The notes below the pieces were generated by a model that did not search any database, was not told where the DNA came from, and saw only the letters and a program-made list of their open reading frames with translations. Source: an uncultured Tissierellia bacterium (GTDB lineage Bacteria > Bacillota > Clostridia > Tissierellales > Peptoniphilaceae). Taken from it: a stretch of DNA of 64,000 nt. The position numbers and the translations under genes were made by a program. Shown here in pieces: positions 34,652-43,845 of the stretch. The stretch covers positions 1 through 64,000 of the forward strand of contig CABTWE010000003.1 of NCBI GenBank assembly GCA_902488465.1. Direction: 5' to 3'. How positions within the stretch are numbered: position 1 is the first letter of the stretch; every line of letters begins with the position of its first letter.

Positions 34652-36313
34652 ATGGCGAAAAACACAAATGCTCTCAAGATAATACCTCTCGGAGGCCTTG
34701 GCGAAATAGGCAAAAACATAACTGCATACGAATATAAAGATAATATTATAGTAGTAGATTGTGGAATGACTTTTCCTGGCGATGAGATGCCGGGTATTGA
34801 TATTGTAATACCTGACGTTAGTTATCTGGAGAAAAACAAAGAAAAGGTAAAAGGATTTTTTATTACTCATGGTCACGAAGACCATATCGGAGCGATTCCA
34901 TATGTTGTTGACAAATTCAACGCTCCTATTTATGGAACAAAGCTCACAAATGCTTTGATAAAAAACAAAGTTAAGGAATTTAATCTTCCGGTAAAACTTC
35001 AAGATGTTGAGTACGGCGACGCAATTAGTGTCGGACCGTTTAAAGTTGAATTCATAGCTTGTAGCCACTCCATTCCGGATTCTGCAATGCTTGCCATTCA
35101 TACTCCGGTTGGAACTGTTGTTCAAACAGGGGACTTTAAAATAGACTATACTCCAATAGATGGAGTAAGGACTGATTTGAATAGATTGGCGGAACTTGGA
35201 AGCAAGGGCGTTTCTTTGCTTTTATGCGATTCGACAAATGTTGAAAGACAAGGGTACACACTTTCCGAAAGCACTATCGGCGAAACTTTTAACGATCTTT
35301 TCGCAAAGGCAACGGGAAGAATTTTGGTTGCTACATTTGCATCAAACGTTCACCGTGTTCAACAAATTATTACGGCAGCTGAAAAGTATGAAAGGTTCGT
35401 TGCACTCTCAGGAAGAAGTATGCTTAATGTTGTTAACACTGCGAGAGAGTTAGGATATCTTAAAGTTAAGGAAAAAACTTTAGTGGACATAAATCAAGTT
35501 CATCAATATCCACCGAACAAAGTATGCCTTATAATGACAGGCTCACAAGGAGAGCCTATGAGTGCGCTTACAAGAATTGCATATGACATGCACAAAAAGA
35601 TTAAACTTACAAATAAAGATACAGTTATCATAAGTGCAAATCCTATTCCGGGAAATGAACTTGATATTGGTGGAGTAATAAATAAGTTGATGGAAAAAGA
35701 CGCTACAGTTATTTATGAAAAGCTTGCAAACATCCATGTTTCCGGTCACGCATGTCAAGAGGAATTAAAACTTATTCACAGCATTTTGAAGCCGAAATAC
35801 TTTATGCCGGTTCACGGGGAAATAAGGCATCAAAAAACTCATGCAAATCTTGCACTCAGCATGGGAATGGACAAGAAAAATATATTTATACAAAAAAACG
35901 GAGACGTAATGGAGCTAACAAAGAGGTCATTTAAATGCACGGGATCTGTTCCAAACGGCTCGATTTTGGTAGACGGACTTGGCGTAGGAGATGTTGGTAA
36001 TGTCGTATTAAGAGACAGAAAGCATTTATCCGAAGACGGACTCATCTGTGTAGTTCTAACGCTGTCTGAAGAAACGGGTAAAGTTATTGCAGGACCTGAT
36101 ATAATAAGCAGGGGATTTGTCTATGTTAAAGAGAACGAAGACATAATGGAAAGTTCTTTACAAAAGGTAAGACAGATTGTAGCAAAACTCGACCGCGACG
36201 GAATTCAAGATTGGAATTCCATGAAAACGACTATTAGAGATGAACTTAGAAAGTTTATTTTTGATAGAATAAAGAGAAATCCTATGATTCTCACAATATT
36301 TACAGAGGTGTAA
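34652..36313 (+). CDS. rnj: Ribonuclease J
   Basis: 553 residues. 5' exo- and endoribonuclease of mRNA decay and rRNA maturation. Metallo-beta-lactamase core with HGHEDHIG (about 73-80), a later His in ACSHSIPDSAM, QTGDFKID, then the beta-CASP part and the C-terminal HGEIRHQ (about 392) that closes the active site. Length is normal for RNase J1. ATG behind AAGAAAGAGG. It sits inside the ireB-ruvX...mltG neighbourhood, where Bacillus has no RNase J. Confidence 0.95.
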   Translation: MAKNTNALKIIPLGGLGEIGKNITAYEYKDNIIVVDCGMTFPGDEMPGIDIVIPDVSYLEKNKEKVKGFFITHGHEDHIGAIPYVVDKFNAPIYGTKLTNALIKNKVKEFNLPVKLQDVEYGDAISVGPFKVEFIACSHSIPDSAMLAIHTPVGTVVQTGDFKIDYTPIDGVRTDLNRLAELGSKGVSLLLCDSTNVERQGYTLSESTIGETFNDLFAKATGRILVATFASNVHRVQQIITAAEKYERFVALSGRSMLNVVNTARELGYLKVKEKTLVDINQVHQYPPNKVCLIMTGSQGEPMSALTRIAYDMHKKIKLTNKDTVIISANPIPGNELDIGGVINKLMEKDATVIYEKLANIHVSGHACQEELKLIHSILKPKYFMPVHGEIRHQKTHANLALSMGMDKKNIFIQKNGDVMELTKRSFKCTGSVPNGSILVDGLGVGDVGNVVLRDRKHLSEDGLICVVLTLSEETGKVIAGPDIISRGFVYVKENEDIMESSLQKVRQIVAKLDRDGIQDWNSMKTTIRDELRKFIFDRIKRNPMILTIFTEV

Positions 36314-36316
36314 TTT

Positions 36317-36424
36317 GCACGGTAATTTGTATGAGAATGTAGCGATTTAAATTAAATTTAATAGCATCATCGAAATAAAATAAAATTATTTCGATGAAAA
36401 AATATTCAGTCAAATCTACCGTGT
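36317..36424 (+). promoter_or_regulatory. Structured 5' leader of queT, candidate riboswitch
   Basis: GCACGGTA (36317-36324) pairs with TACCGTGT (36417-36424) as an eight-pair closing stem around about 92 nt. Inside it, TCATCGAAATA (36367-36377) and TATTTCGATGA (36387-36397) form a perfect 11-pair hairpin with a nine-base loop. The ribosome site GGAGGG (36438-36443) follows. The shape is that of a translational riboswitch upstream of a queuosine-precursor transporter gene, but the sequence does not match the preQ1-I or preQ1-II consensus as I know them. Inference from pairing only. Confidence 0.5.
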
Positions 36425-36449
36425 CACACCGAAATTTGGAGGGTAAAAA

Positions 36450-36950
36450 ATGGCAAACAAATTTACTGACACGAAGTATTTAACGAAGGCAGCTCTGATA
36501 GCTGCAATGTATGTGGTGCTTGTGGTAATTCAAATGGTTCCTGCAGCTGCACTAACATACGGTCCGGTACAATTGAGACTTGCTGAAGGGCTTACAGTTT
36601 TACCATTTCTAGAAGCCGCTGCAGTTCCGGGTCTCTTTATAGGATGTTTGATAAGCAATATCATCCTTGTATTTCAATCCGGATTTGGTATTATTGATGT
36701 AGTATGTGGTTCTTTAGTGACTCTTTTGGCCGCATATCTCACTAAAAAGAGCAAAAATAGAATATTGGCTTTTTTTCCGCCGATACTTTTAAATGGATTC
36801 ATTGTAAGTATTTGGGTAAGCTATTTCACAAATATTCCTTATTGGACTACTGTTTTGACGCTTATGGGAGGAGAAGCTATAAGCGTGGTCATATTTGGTT
36901 CAGTTATCAATTATGTCTACGAGCATTCTAAATTTTATAAAAGATTTTAG
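36450..36950 (+). CDS. queT: QueT family transporter, S component
   Basis: 166 residues, five to six membrane segments. The family sequence QLRLAEGLTVLPF (about 43-55) and the conserved GCLISNI are characteristic of QueT (DUF988), the substrate-binding subunit of an ECF importer for queuosine precursors such as preQ1. The ECF ATPase and T subunits are not nearby, as is common for shared-module ECF systems. ATG behind GGAGGG. A folded leader precedes it. Confidence 0.88.
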   Translation: MANKFTDTKYLTKAALIAAMYVVLVVIQMVPAAALTYGPVQLRLAEGLTVLPFLEAAAVPGLFIGCLISNIILVFQSGFGIIDVVCGSLVTLLAAYLTKKSKNRILAFFPPILLNGFIVSIWVSYFTNIPYWTTVLTLMGGEAISVVIFGSVINYVYEHSKFYKRF

Positions 36951-36958
36951 GTGGTTTG

Positions 36959-37993
36959 ATGAACAATAAAACAAAGACAATAATCAGTTTGTTGGTGTTA
37001 TTACTGATTGTCGGTGGAGGATATTATCTCTACAGAACACTTTTTGGCGGAATGTATGAACCTGTTGATATAAATGACACGTCAGAAATTCAAATTGAAA
37101 TACCGAGCGGCAGTTCATTGGGCAAGGTCGCGTCAATACTTTACGATAATAATTTGATTAAAAACGGTACTTTCTTTAAGTCAAGAGTTCAAAAACTCGG
37201 AAAAGAAACCGAAATAAAAACAGGTGAATTTACACTTTCAAGGTCTATGTCGACAGATGAAATCATTGGAGTCATTACATCTGAAAAAAATGAAGATGTC
37301 GCTGAAACCAAGAAACTTGTAATACCGGAAGGTTTTGAAAGAAAACTTATAGCTGAAAGGATTGAAGAAGAAGGCTTGGGATCGAAAGAAGCATTTTTAA
37401 ATGCAACAGCATCCGCAGCCGACTATGTTTCCGAGTTCCCGTGGCTTCAAAAGTTAAATGCAGATGAAAGCCTTGAAGGGTATTTATTCCCTGCAACTTA
37501 CGACATTCCTGTTGGAGCAACAGAAACGGATATTGCAAAGCAAATGCTTAAAGCTTTCCAAGATAGGATGGGTGAATATTTGGAAAGAGATGACTTCAAC
37601 GGTCTTTCTTTCACACAAATGATTACACTTGCATCAATTATCGAAAGAGAAATCAAGGTGGATGACGAAAGACCGCTCGCCGCAAGCGTTTTCTATAATA
37701 GAATTGCTCAAGGCATGCGTCTTCAATCATGTGCTACAGTACAATTTATTTTGGGCGAGAGGAAAGCCAAGCTAACAAATGAAGAAACTCAAATTGACTC
37801 GCCTTATAACACATATATAAACGAAGGATTGCCACCGGCACCGATTGCTTCACCGGGTATGAAGTCAATCGAAGCTGCAATAAATCCTGCTAAAACTGAT
37901 TATTTGTTCTTTGTTTTGACCGGTGAAGACGGTTCACATACTTTCACATCAACTTACGAAGAGCATTTAAAGGCTAAGGAGAATATGAAGTAA
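36959..37993 (+). CDS. mltG: Endolytic transglycosylase MltG
   Basis: 344 residues. Membrane-anchored by segment about 9-28. It cleaves nascent glycan strands and sets their length. N-terminal LysM-like part (about 45-115), then the YceG domain: EGFERKLIAERI, LEGYLFPATYDIP and the catalytic Glu in LASIIEREIK. ATG 36959 is chosen over the TTG just upstream. The mltG-trhP-udk order is the same as the Bacillus yrrL...udk cluster. Confidence 0.93.
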   Translation: MNNKTKTIISLLVLLLIVGGGYYLYRTLFGGMYEPVDINDTSEIQIEIPSGSSLGKVASILYDNNLIKNGTFFKSRVQKLGKETEIKTGEFTLSRSMSTDEIIGVITSEKNEDVAETKKLVIPEGFERKLIAERIEEEGLGSKEAFLNATASAADYVSEFPWLQKLNADESLEGYLFPATYDIPVGATETDIAKQMLKAFQDRMGEYLERDDFNGLSFTQMITLASIIEREIKVDDERPLAASVFYNRIAQGMRLQSCATVQFILGERKAKLTNEETQIDSPYNTYINEGLPPAPIASPGMKSIEAAINPAKTDYLFFVLTGEDGSHTFTSTYEEHLKAKENMK

Positions 37994-39201
37994 TGATAGA
38001 ATTATTGGCACCGGCAGGTGATTTGTCCCGCATGAAAACTGCTTTCATGTATGGGGCGGATGCCTGTTACATAGGCGGAATAGAGTTCGGCTTAAGAAAA
38101 GCTGCAACAAATTTTACAAGGGACGATTTAAAGGAAGCTGTAGAATTTGCAAATAAAAATAATAAAAGAATTTATGTCACTTTAAATATAATTCCGCACG
38201 AAAACGACTTTGATGGAATGGTTGATTATATAAAGTTTTTGGATGAAATCGGGGTTCATGCAGTTATAGTTTCGGACCCGGGGGTGTTTTCGCTTGTAAA
38301 AGAAAATAGCAATCTTCAAATTCACATTTCAACTCAGGGCTCAGTGACAAATTCAAACACTATAAATTTCTGGCACAAAATGGGAGCAAGTCGTGTTGTT
38401 CTTGCGAGGGAACTTTCACTTGAGGAGATTTCAAAAATCAGAAAGAACATTGCACCGGAAATGGAGCTTGAAGCTTTTTGCCATGGGGCAATGTGTATGA
38501 GTTATTCAGGAAGATGTCTAATGAGTTCATATATGACCGGCAGAGATCCGAACAAGGGCGACTGTGCACATCCGTGTAGGTATAAATACTATTTGATGGA
38601 AGAAAAGAGGCCGGGCGAGTATTTCCCAATCGAGGAAACCGAAGGCGGAACATATATAATGAATTCAAAGGATATGAAAACAATATCTTTTGTTGAAAAG
38701 TTGATTGAAGCCGGTATTACGTCATTAAAGATTGAGGGACGTGTTAAGAGTGCGTATTATATCGCAACAGTTGTAAGAGCATACAGACGTGCGATTGACT
38801 CATATTTGAAGGATCCGGGAAATTATAAATTTGACGAATCGCTTGACAAAGAAGTTATATCAAGTTCACACAGGCCGTTTACATCGGGATTTTATTTTGG
38901 CAATCCTATGGAAGATGGACAATACAACAATAATCAGGTCGCAATTCCGAAAAGCACTTTTAAAGGTGAAGTCCACCAAGCAAAGGATGGAAGAATTTAT
39001 TTCACTTTAAAGAACGGCTTAAATGAAGGCGAAATGGTTTCAGTTATGGGACCTGAAGGTGATGTGATTGTAGAAGTTAAAGATTTGAGAAATGAAGAGG
39101 ACAAACATGTCGAAAGGGCAAATGTGCCGCAAACTGTTTACAGTTTTTTATATGACAAAGATGCGTCGGAAGGTTTTTATATAAGACAGGTGGAGGAGTA
39201 A
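37993..39201 (+). CDS. trhP: U32-family protein, probable tRNA hydroxylation factor TrhP
   Basis: 402 residues annotated by family as peptidase U32. The signature ELEAFCHGAMCMSYSGRC (about 156-173) is clear, with further cysteines in GDCAHPC that could bind an iron-sulfur cluster. The C-terminal beta-rich extension (about 315-402) is as in the longer members. Homologues next to mltG and udk in Bacillus act in 5-hydroxyuridine formation at tRNA position 34, so that role is more likely than proteolysis (inference). Starts on the last base of the mltG stop. Confidence 0.83.
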   Translation: MIELLAPAGDLSRMKTAFMYGADACYIGGIEFGLRKAATNFTRDDLKEAVEFANKNNKRIYVTLNIIPHENDFDGMVDYIKFLDEIGVHAVIVSDPGVFSLVKENSNLQIHISTQGSVTNSNTINFWHKMGASRVVLARELSLEEISKIRKNIAPEMELEAFCHGAMCMSYSGRCLMSSYMTGRDPNKGDCAHPCRYKYYLMEEKRPGEYFPIEETEGGTYIMNSKDMKTISFVEKLIEAGITSLKIEGRVKSAYYIATVVRAYRRAIDSYLKDPGNYKFDESLDKEVISSSHRPFTSGFYFGNPMEDGQYNNNQVAIPKSTFKGEVHQAKDGRIYFTLKNGLNEGEMVSVMGPEGDVIVEVKDLRNEEDKHVERANVPQTVYSFLYDKDASEGFYIRQVEE

Positions 39202-39824
39202 TGATAAAGCCGTTGATTATTGGTCTCGCCGGCGGTGCCGGTTCGGGAAAAAGTACGATTTCAGAAAAGCTAAAATCTATCAATGGTGAAAACAAAGTAC
39301 AGATAATTGATCAAAATTCATTTATAAAAGATTTTTCATCTATGAGTTTTGACGAAAGGCAAAAGCTTAATTTGGAACATCCTGACAGTTTTGACTTTGA
39401 TTTTTTAGTCAGAACTTTAAATGATTTGGCACTAGGAAACAGTGCTTCGATTCCTTCTTTCGATTTTGTTACACTCGAAAGAACCGATAATTTTCAAAAC
39501 ATAAGTCCTAAAGACATAATAATTGTTGAAGGCAGTCTCATTCTTTATGAAAAGAAGTTAAGAGATTTATTTGACATAAAAGTATTTATCGACACGGACT
39601 CGGATATTCGTCTAATAAGAAGGATTATTAGAGATACAAAGGAAAAATCTATGACGCTTGAAAAAATTATTCTCGAATATATTTCTGTGGTTAAACCGAC
39701 CAACACAAACTTTGTTGAACCGACAAAAAGATTTGCCAACATCATAATTCCGGAAGGCGGAGAAAATGAGGTGGCAATAAATATTTTGAATGCAAAAATA
39801 AAGGAGACTTTTAAACACTTATGA
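39201..39824 (+). CDS. udk: Uridine kinase
   Basis: 207 residues. Phosphorylates uridine/cytidine in pyrimidine salvage. P-loop GLAGGAGSGKST (8-19), HPDSFDFDFL (about 56) and IIVEGSLILYEKKLRDLFD (about 107) are typical of Udk. The arginine-rich lid RLIRRIIRDTKEK is present. Starts on the last base of the trhP stop and overlaps the next gene by four bases, so it is co-expressed with the pilus-type motor genes. Confidence 0.9.
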   Translation: MIKPLIIGLAGGAGSGKSTISEKLKSINGENKVQIIDQNSFIKDFSSMSFDERQKLNLEHPDSFDFDFLVRTLNDLALGNSASIPSFDFVTLERTDNFQNISPKDIIIVEGSLILYEKKLRDLFDIKVFIDTDSDIRLIRRIIRDTKEKSMTLEKIILEYISVVKPTNTNFVEPTKRFANIIIPEGGENEVAINILNAKIKETFKHL

Positions 39825-41128
39825 TAAAAAGAATTGATGAGTTTATTAACTCACTTGAATTATCAGGAGCTGGTGCAAAAGGCTCTTTTTATTTGAAAGA
39901 ATTAAACGTGGGAAACGGAAGCATAAAAAGTGTGAACTTCAAAGTTTATGTTGAAAAAATTATTGATGGGAATAAATTTTTGATTTTAACATACAATCCG
40001 ACAGGAGTGGACCTCGAAATATTAAAAGAAATTGAGGTAGACTTTGTTTATTTGGTCGATGAAAACTATAATATCGGAAGAATACCGGAATTTGAAAAGA
40101 TACTCGATGAAGCCATAAGACTCAAAGCAACAGACGTTCACGTTGAACCTAAGTCAGGTTTTATGCTGATTAGATTTAGAATCGACGGCGACCTTGTTAC
40201 AATTTATCAATCCAATCAAAACTGCGAAAATATTGTTAATAAAATAAAAGTAAAGTCCGGACTTGACACGATGAACAAAGAGATTCAAGAGAGTTCTTTT
40301 GAATACAAGGGCTTCATGATAAGAGTGAGTTCCGTTCCGGCACTTAATGGAGAGAAGATTGTTTTTCGTCTGCTTCAAAGAAGTGTTGAAGGCTTGGATT
40401 TGCAAACGTTAGGTTTAAGAAAAGAAATTTCGGAATTTATTTTAAACAGAGCACAAAAAGCGGGAATTCATCTTATATGCGGTCCGACAGGTTCAGGAAA
40501 AAACACAACGCTTCATGGAATTATTAAAAAGATAAATTCGGATAAAAAGAATATTATTTCAATCGAGGACCCGATTGAATATAAAAATGAAAATATAACA
40601 CAGCTTGAAGTAAATAACAAGCGGGATAGGACTTTCCACAAACTATTGAGGGCGATTTTAAGGCAGGATCCGGATATTTTATATATCGGTGAAATAAGAG
40701 ATGAAGAAACGGCGGAAGTTGCGTTTAGATCTGCAATCACAGGACATGTTGTTTTTTCGACACTTCATACCAAGGATATAAATTCAACTTTTGACAGAAT
40801 TTTGGATTTAAATATAAATGAAAATCTTATGAAAGAAGCACTTAAAACTGTTATAAATCAAAGGCTAGTAAAAACTTTGTGCGCGGATTGCAGAAAGAAA
40901 GTCGAGGCGCCAAAATGGCTAAAAGAAAAAGGAATAAACTCTGTCTATGAAGCTGTCGGCTGTGGAAGGTGTGACAAAGGATATAAGGGAAGAATAGGGG
41001 CTTTTGAGGTAAACGTCATAGAAGATGGGGAAGTTCAAACTATAATGAATTTTGAAGATTCGCTGGTTGAACATCTAAAAAACGGCAAAATAGATTTGAA
41101 AACTTTTGAGGTTGAAAATGATTTATAA
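39821..41128 (+). CDS. Type II secretion / type IV pilus assembly ATPase (GspE/PilB/ComGA type)
   Basis: 435 residues. A hexameric motor that would power pilus or pseudopilus extension. N-terminal domain about 1-85, then a PAS-like fold with TDVHVEP, then the ATPase. Asp box (IEDPIEYKN), Walker B-like ILYIGEIRDEETA, His box and the C-terminal zinc site CADC...CGRC are all present. Odd: the Walker A reads GPTGSGKNTT, with Asn where Ser or Thr normally binds magnesium (codons GGA AAA AAC ACA). It could be an altered or weak ATPase. Coupled to udk. Confidence 0.87.
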   Translation: MIKRIDEFINSLELSGAGAKGSFYLKELNVGNGSIKSVNFKVYVEKIIDGNKFLILTYNPTGVDLEILKEIEVDFVYLVDENYNIGRIPEFEKILDEAIRLKATDVHVEPKSGFMLIRFRIDGDLVTIYQSNQNCENIVNKIKVKSGLDTMNKEIQESSFEYKGFMIRVSSVPALNGEKIVFRLLQRSVEGLDLQTLGLRKEISEFILNRAQKAGIHLICGPTGSGKNTTLHGIIKKINSDKKNIISIEDPIEYKNENITQLEVNNKRDRTFHKLLRAILRQDPDILYIGEIRDEETAEVAFRSAITGHVVFSTLHTKDINSTFDRILDLNINENLMKEALKTVINQRLVKTLCADCRKKVEAPKWLKEKGINSVYEAVGCGRCDKGYKGRIGAFEVNVIEDGEVQTIMNFEDSLVEHLKNGKIDLKTFEVENDL

Positions 41129-42248
41129 ATATGTTGACAGAGTGAACGAAAAATTTAGAGGCGGGATATCAGCTGATAAAAACGGGCAAACGAAACATTA
41201 TATAAAAAAGCCGATTTTTAAAACAAAGGATTCTCCGCTTAATTTGTTCAAATTGCTTCAACTCTTGACGAACGAAGGAATGAATCTCGTGGATGCGTTT
41301 GATTTGGTTTCTGAAAGCGACAATTTTAATGTTGACAGAAAGAAATCTAAGGAGATGTTAAACGAGCTCAAAAATGGAGTTCCTTTTTCGGAATCGGTTG
41401 CCAACCATTACAACGTTGATTCATTTATAATATCATTTTTAAAAATCGGCGAAGATAGCGGTGACATTTCAGAAATACTTCAAAATGTTTCAGATTATAT
41501 AGAATATGAAGAAGACATCTCGACGAAAATAAAAAAAGCTCTCTACTATCCAACATTTCTTTTAGTTATGGGACTTGCACTTCTTATTTTTATATCAAAA
41601 TTTGTTGCACCGGTGTTTTTGAATGTTTTGAGTGATTTCGGAACAGCACTGCCTTTTATTTCGAACATTGCATTTGGGCTTTCGAATATTTTGGCGTCAT
41701 ACGGACTTCAGATTTTACTCGTGCTCATTGCAATTTATCTTTCGTTTAAACTTTTGATAATAAAAAGACCTATGCTAGAGTACAATTTGAGAAAATTTAT
41801 TTACAACAGAGGTTTGTCTAAAGGTCTTTATAGAGATAAGTTTCAATATTTATTTTTTAAAAAATTTAGTATCATATATAAATATCAGGGAAATTTCGAA
41901 GATTCATTGAAGTTTATTTACAATGAAGAAACGGACATTTTTATAAAAAAGACGATTGGAGACATTATTGCACAAATAAGATTCGGCGAAACAATTGCCG
42001 AAATTGAAGAATTCAATATGATTTTCTCGCCTCTTTCGCGCTCTATGCTAATCAGTTTAAATAGGGAGGAGATTGTTAGTGAAACGGCTTATAAACTCAT
42101 GAAATTTTATGAAAAGAGTTACAAAAATCGCCTCGATGTACTTTTAAAGCTTATTGGACCAATTATGATAAGTTTTATAGGAATACTTGTTGCAATCATT
42201 GCTCTTGGAATAATGTTGCCGATTTTCAGCATGGGATATGTTGAATAA
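41118..42248 (+). CDS. Type II secretion / pilus inner-membrane platform protein (GspF/PilC/ComGB type)
   Basis: 376 residues. Two GspF domains: one about 55-175 with NEGMNLVDAF and KIGEDSGDISEIL, the second about 255-370, with three or four membrane segments (about 150-175, 190-215, 345-370). It would anchor the GspE motor. ATG 41118 behind GAGG; overlaps gspE by 11 bases. No pilin, minor pilin or prepilin peptidase gene follows. Confidence 0.85.
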   Translation: MIYKYVDRVNEKFRGGISADKNGQTKHYIKKPIFKTKDSPLNLFKLLQLLTNEGMNLVDAFDLVSESDNFNVDRKKSKEMLNELKNGVPFSESVANHYNVDSFIISFLKIGEDSGDISEILQNVSDYIEYEEDISTKIKKALYYPTFLLVMGLALLIFISKFVAPVFLNVLSDFGTALPFISNIAFGLSNILASYGLQILLVLIAIYLSFKLLIIKRPMLEYNLRKFIYNRGLSKGLYRDKFQYLFFKKFSIIYKYQGNFEDSLKFIYNEETDIFIKKTIGDIIAQIRFGETIAEIEEFNMIFSPLSRSMLISLNREEIVSETAYKLMKFYEKSYKNRLDVLLKLIGPIMISFIGILVAIIALGIMLPIFSMGYVE

Positions 42249-42303
42249 TAAACAGAATTTGGGGTAAAATATAACTATGGTTATTATACGGAGGAATTAT
42301 TAA

Positions 42304-43815
42304 TTGAACAGATTTTTAAAGGGTTTTATTATAGGTATTATTATAATTTTGCTTGTTGGGGGAGGTTTTTATGTTTATAAAGATTACACAGATAAGCAAA
42401 AAATTAAACAGGAGGAAGAAGCTCAAAGACTAAAGCAAGAAGAACATGAAAATCTTGTTCGTGAAACATTGTCTAAAGAAGTCATTTATGACGGTATTTC
42501 AATTGGCGGTGTTGATGTTTCAGGGCTTTCAAAAAGTGATGCTGAATCGAAGCTTAGAGATAAATTTTCAGGTCTGGGTGAAAGAAAAATTGTGGTTTAT
42601 ATCGACGACAGCAGTGCAACAAAAACACTTGCAGAACTTGGTCTAAATCCAAACTTTGACGCTGCAATAAATAAAGCATACCAAATTGGCAGAGATGGGA
42701 CCGAGGAAGAAAGATTTAATAAAATAAATTCTTTAAAGGAAAACAAAGAAAATATTGATTTAAGTTTGAATGTTGATGAGGAAAAAGTCAAGGATTTTGT
42801 CAACACAATAAGTGCAAATATGAATGTTGTTTCTACGAATTCTGACGTTACTTTTGTCGATGGAAAACTTCAGGTCGGTGAAAGCAAGAGCGGAAAAGAA
42901 GTGGACAAAGAAGAACTACTTTCACTTCTTAATGAAAATATAAAAAAAGCCATTAATGAAAACAATGATGTTTCATTTGAGACTAAAACAAAGACTATTG
43001 AACCGTCTGTAAACAAAGATGCAATAGCTCGAGTGAACGGTGTTATCGGAACATTTACATCAAATCTCGGAAGAGGCACTGCGGGAAGAAATGCAAATAT
43101 TGTTCTTTCGGCAAAGAGAATTTCAAATATAGTTGTCATGCCGGGCGAAAGTGTAAGCTTCAATCAAAAAATGGGGCCTATCACAGAGGCAAACGGATAC
43201 AAACAAGCAAGTACAATTCAAGGTGGCGTTTATACCGATGCACTTGGCGGTGGACTTTGCCAAACATCTACAACTTTATACAATGCTCTTGTCCGAAGCG
43301 ACGTCACAATAACTGAAAGACATCCGCATTCGATTCCGGCACCATATGTTCCTTATGGAGAGGATGGAGCTGTTTGGGTAGGAGCAAAAGATTTAAAGTT
43401 TACAAACAACTTCGATTTTCCGATTGCAATTACGAGTAGCGTAAATCTTGCGAAAAATATTATAACATTTACAATTTACGGAGATAAAAGTAAAAAGAAT
43501 TATACGGTTGAGATGTATTCGAAATGTATTGAAGAGATTCCTTTTGAAACGCAGGAAAAAAAGAGCGATGAGCTTTTTGTGGGCGAAACAAAAGTCGTTA
43601 AAAAAGGTAGACCGGGATATAGATATCAATCCTATAAAGTGTATAAGAACGGCGGAAAACTTATAAAAGAAGTGCCTTATATGAAAAGCTATTATCCTAA
43701 GAGTGATCAGGTAGTTCTTGTTGGTACTAAGACGAAGACACCGGATTCAAAACCGACGGATTTGAAAGACATTCCTGAGGAAGAACCAGTTGAAACAATT
43801 GATTTGTTGCAATAA
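42304..43815 (+). CDS. VanW-family protein with peptidoglycan-binding-like domain
   Basis: 503 residues, presumably cell-surface. Single N-terminal membrane anchor (about 7-25) followed by a charged stretch, PG-binding-4-like domains (about 60-225), then the VanW domain (about 250-400) with GGLCQTSTTLYNAL and ERHPHS. The C-terminal 90 residues resemble a G5-like beta domain and end in an acidic tail. VanW proteins are of unknown biochemical function and occur in vancomycin-resistance and other wall-related loci. TTG start behind CGGAGGA. Confidence 0.85.
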   Translation: MNRFLKGFIIGIIIILLVGGGFYVYKDYTDKQKIKQEEEAQRLKQEEHENLVRETLSKEVIYDGISIGGVDVSGLSKSDAESKLRDKFSGLGERKIVVYIDDSSATKTLAELGLNPNFDAAINKAYQIGRDGTEEERFNKINSLKENKENIDLSLNVDEEKVKDFVNTISANMNVVSTNSDVTFVDGKLQVGESKSGKEVDKEELLSLLNENIKKAINENNDVSFETKTKTIEPSVNKDAIARVNGVIGTFTSNLGRGTAGRNANIVLSAKRISNIVVMPGESVSFNQKMGPITEANGYKQASTIQGGVYTDALGGGLCQTSTTLYNALVRSDVTITERHPHSIPAPYVPYGEDGAVWVGAKDLKFTNNFDFPIAITSSVNLAKNIITFTIYGDKSKKNYTVEMYSKCIEEIPFETQEKKSDELFVGETKVVKKGRPGYRYQSYKVYKNGGKLIKEVPYMKSYYPKSDQVVLVGTKTKTPDSKPTDLKDIPEEEPVETIDLLQ

Positions 43816-43840
43816 AAGAGCACCTATACAGGTGCTTTTA
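43816..43840. terminator. Bidirectional terminator, VanW gene / lipoprotein gene
   Basis: AAAAGAGCACCT and AGGTGCTTTT pair around a four-base loop between two convergent genes, with A and T runs on both sides. Confidence 0.8.
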
Positions 43841-43845
43841 CTATT

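Noticed and set aside
36317..36449. Standard preQ1-I or preQ1-II riboswitch
   Set aside because: The paired architecture is present but the conserved core sequences of those classes are not; reported instead as an unclassified leader.
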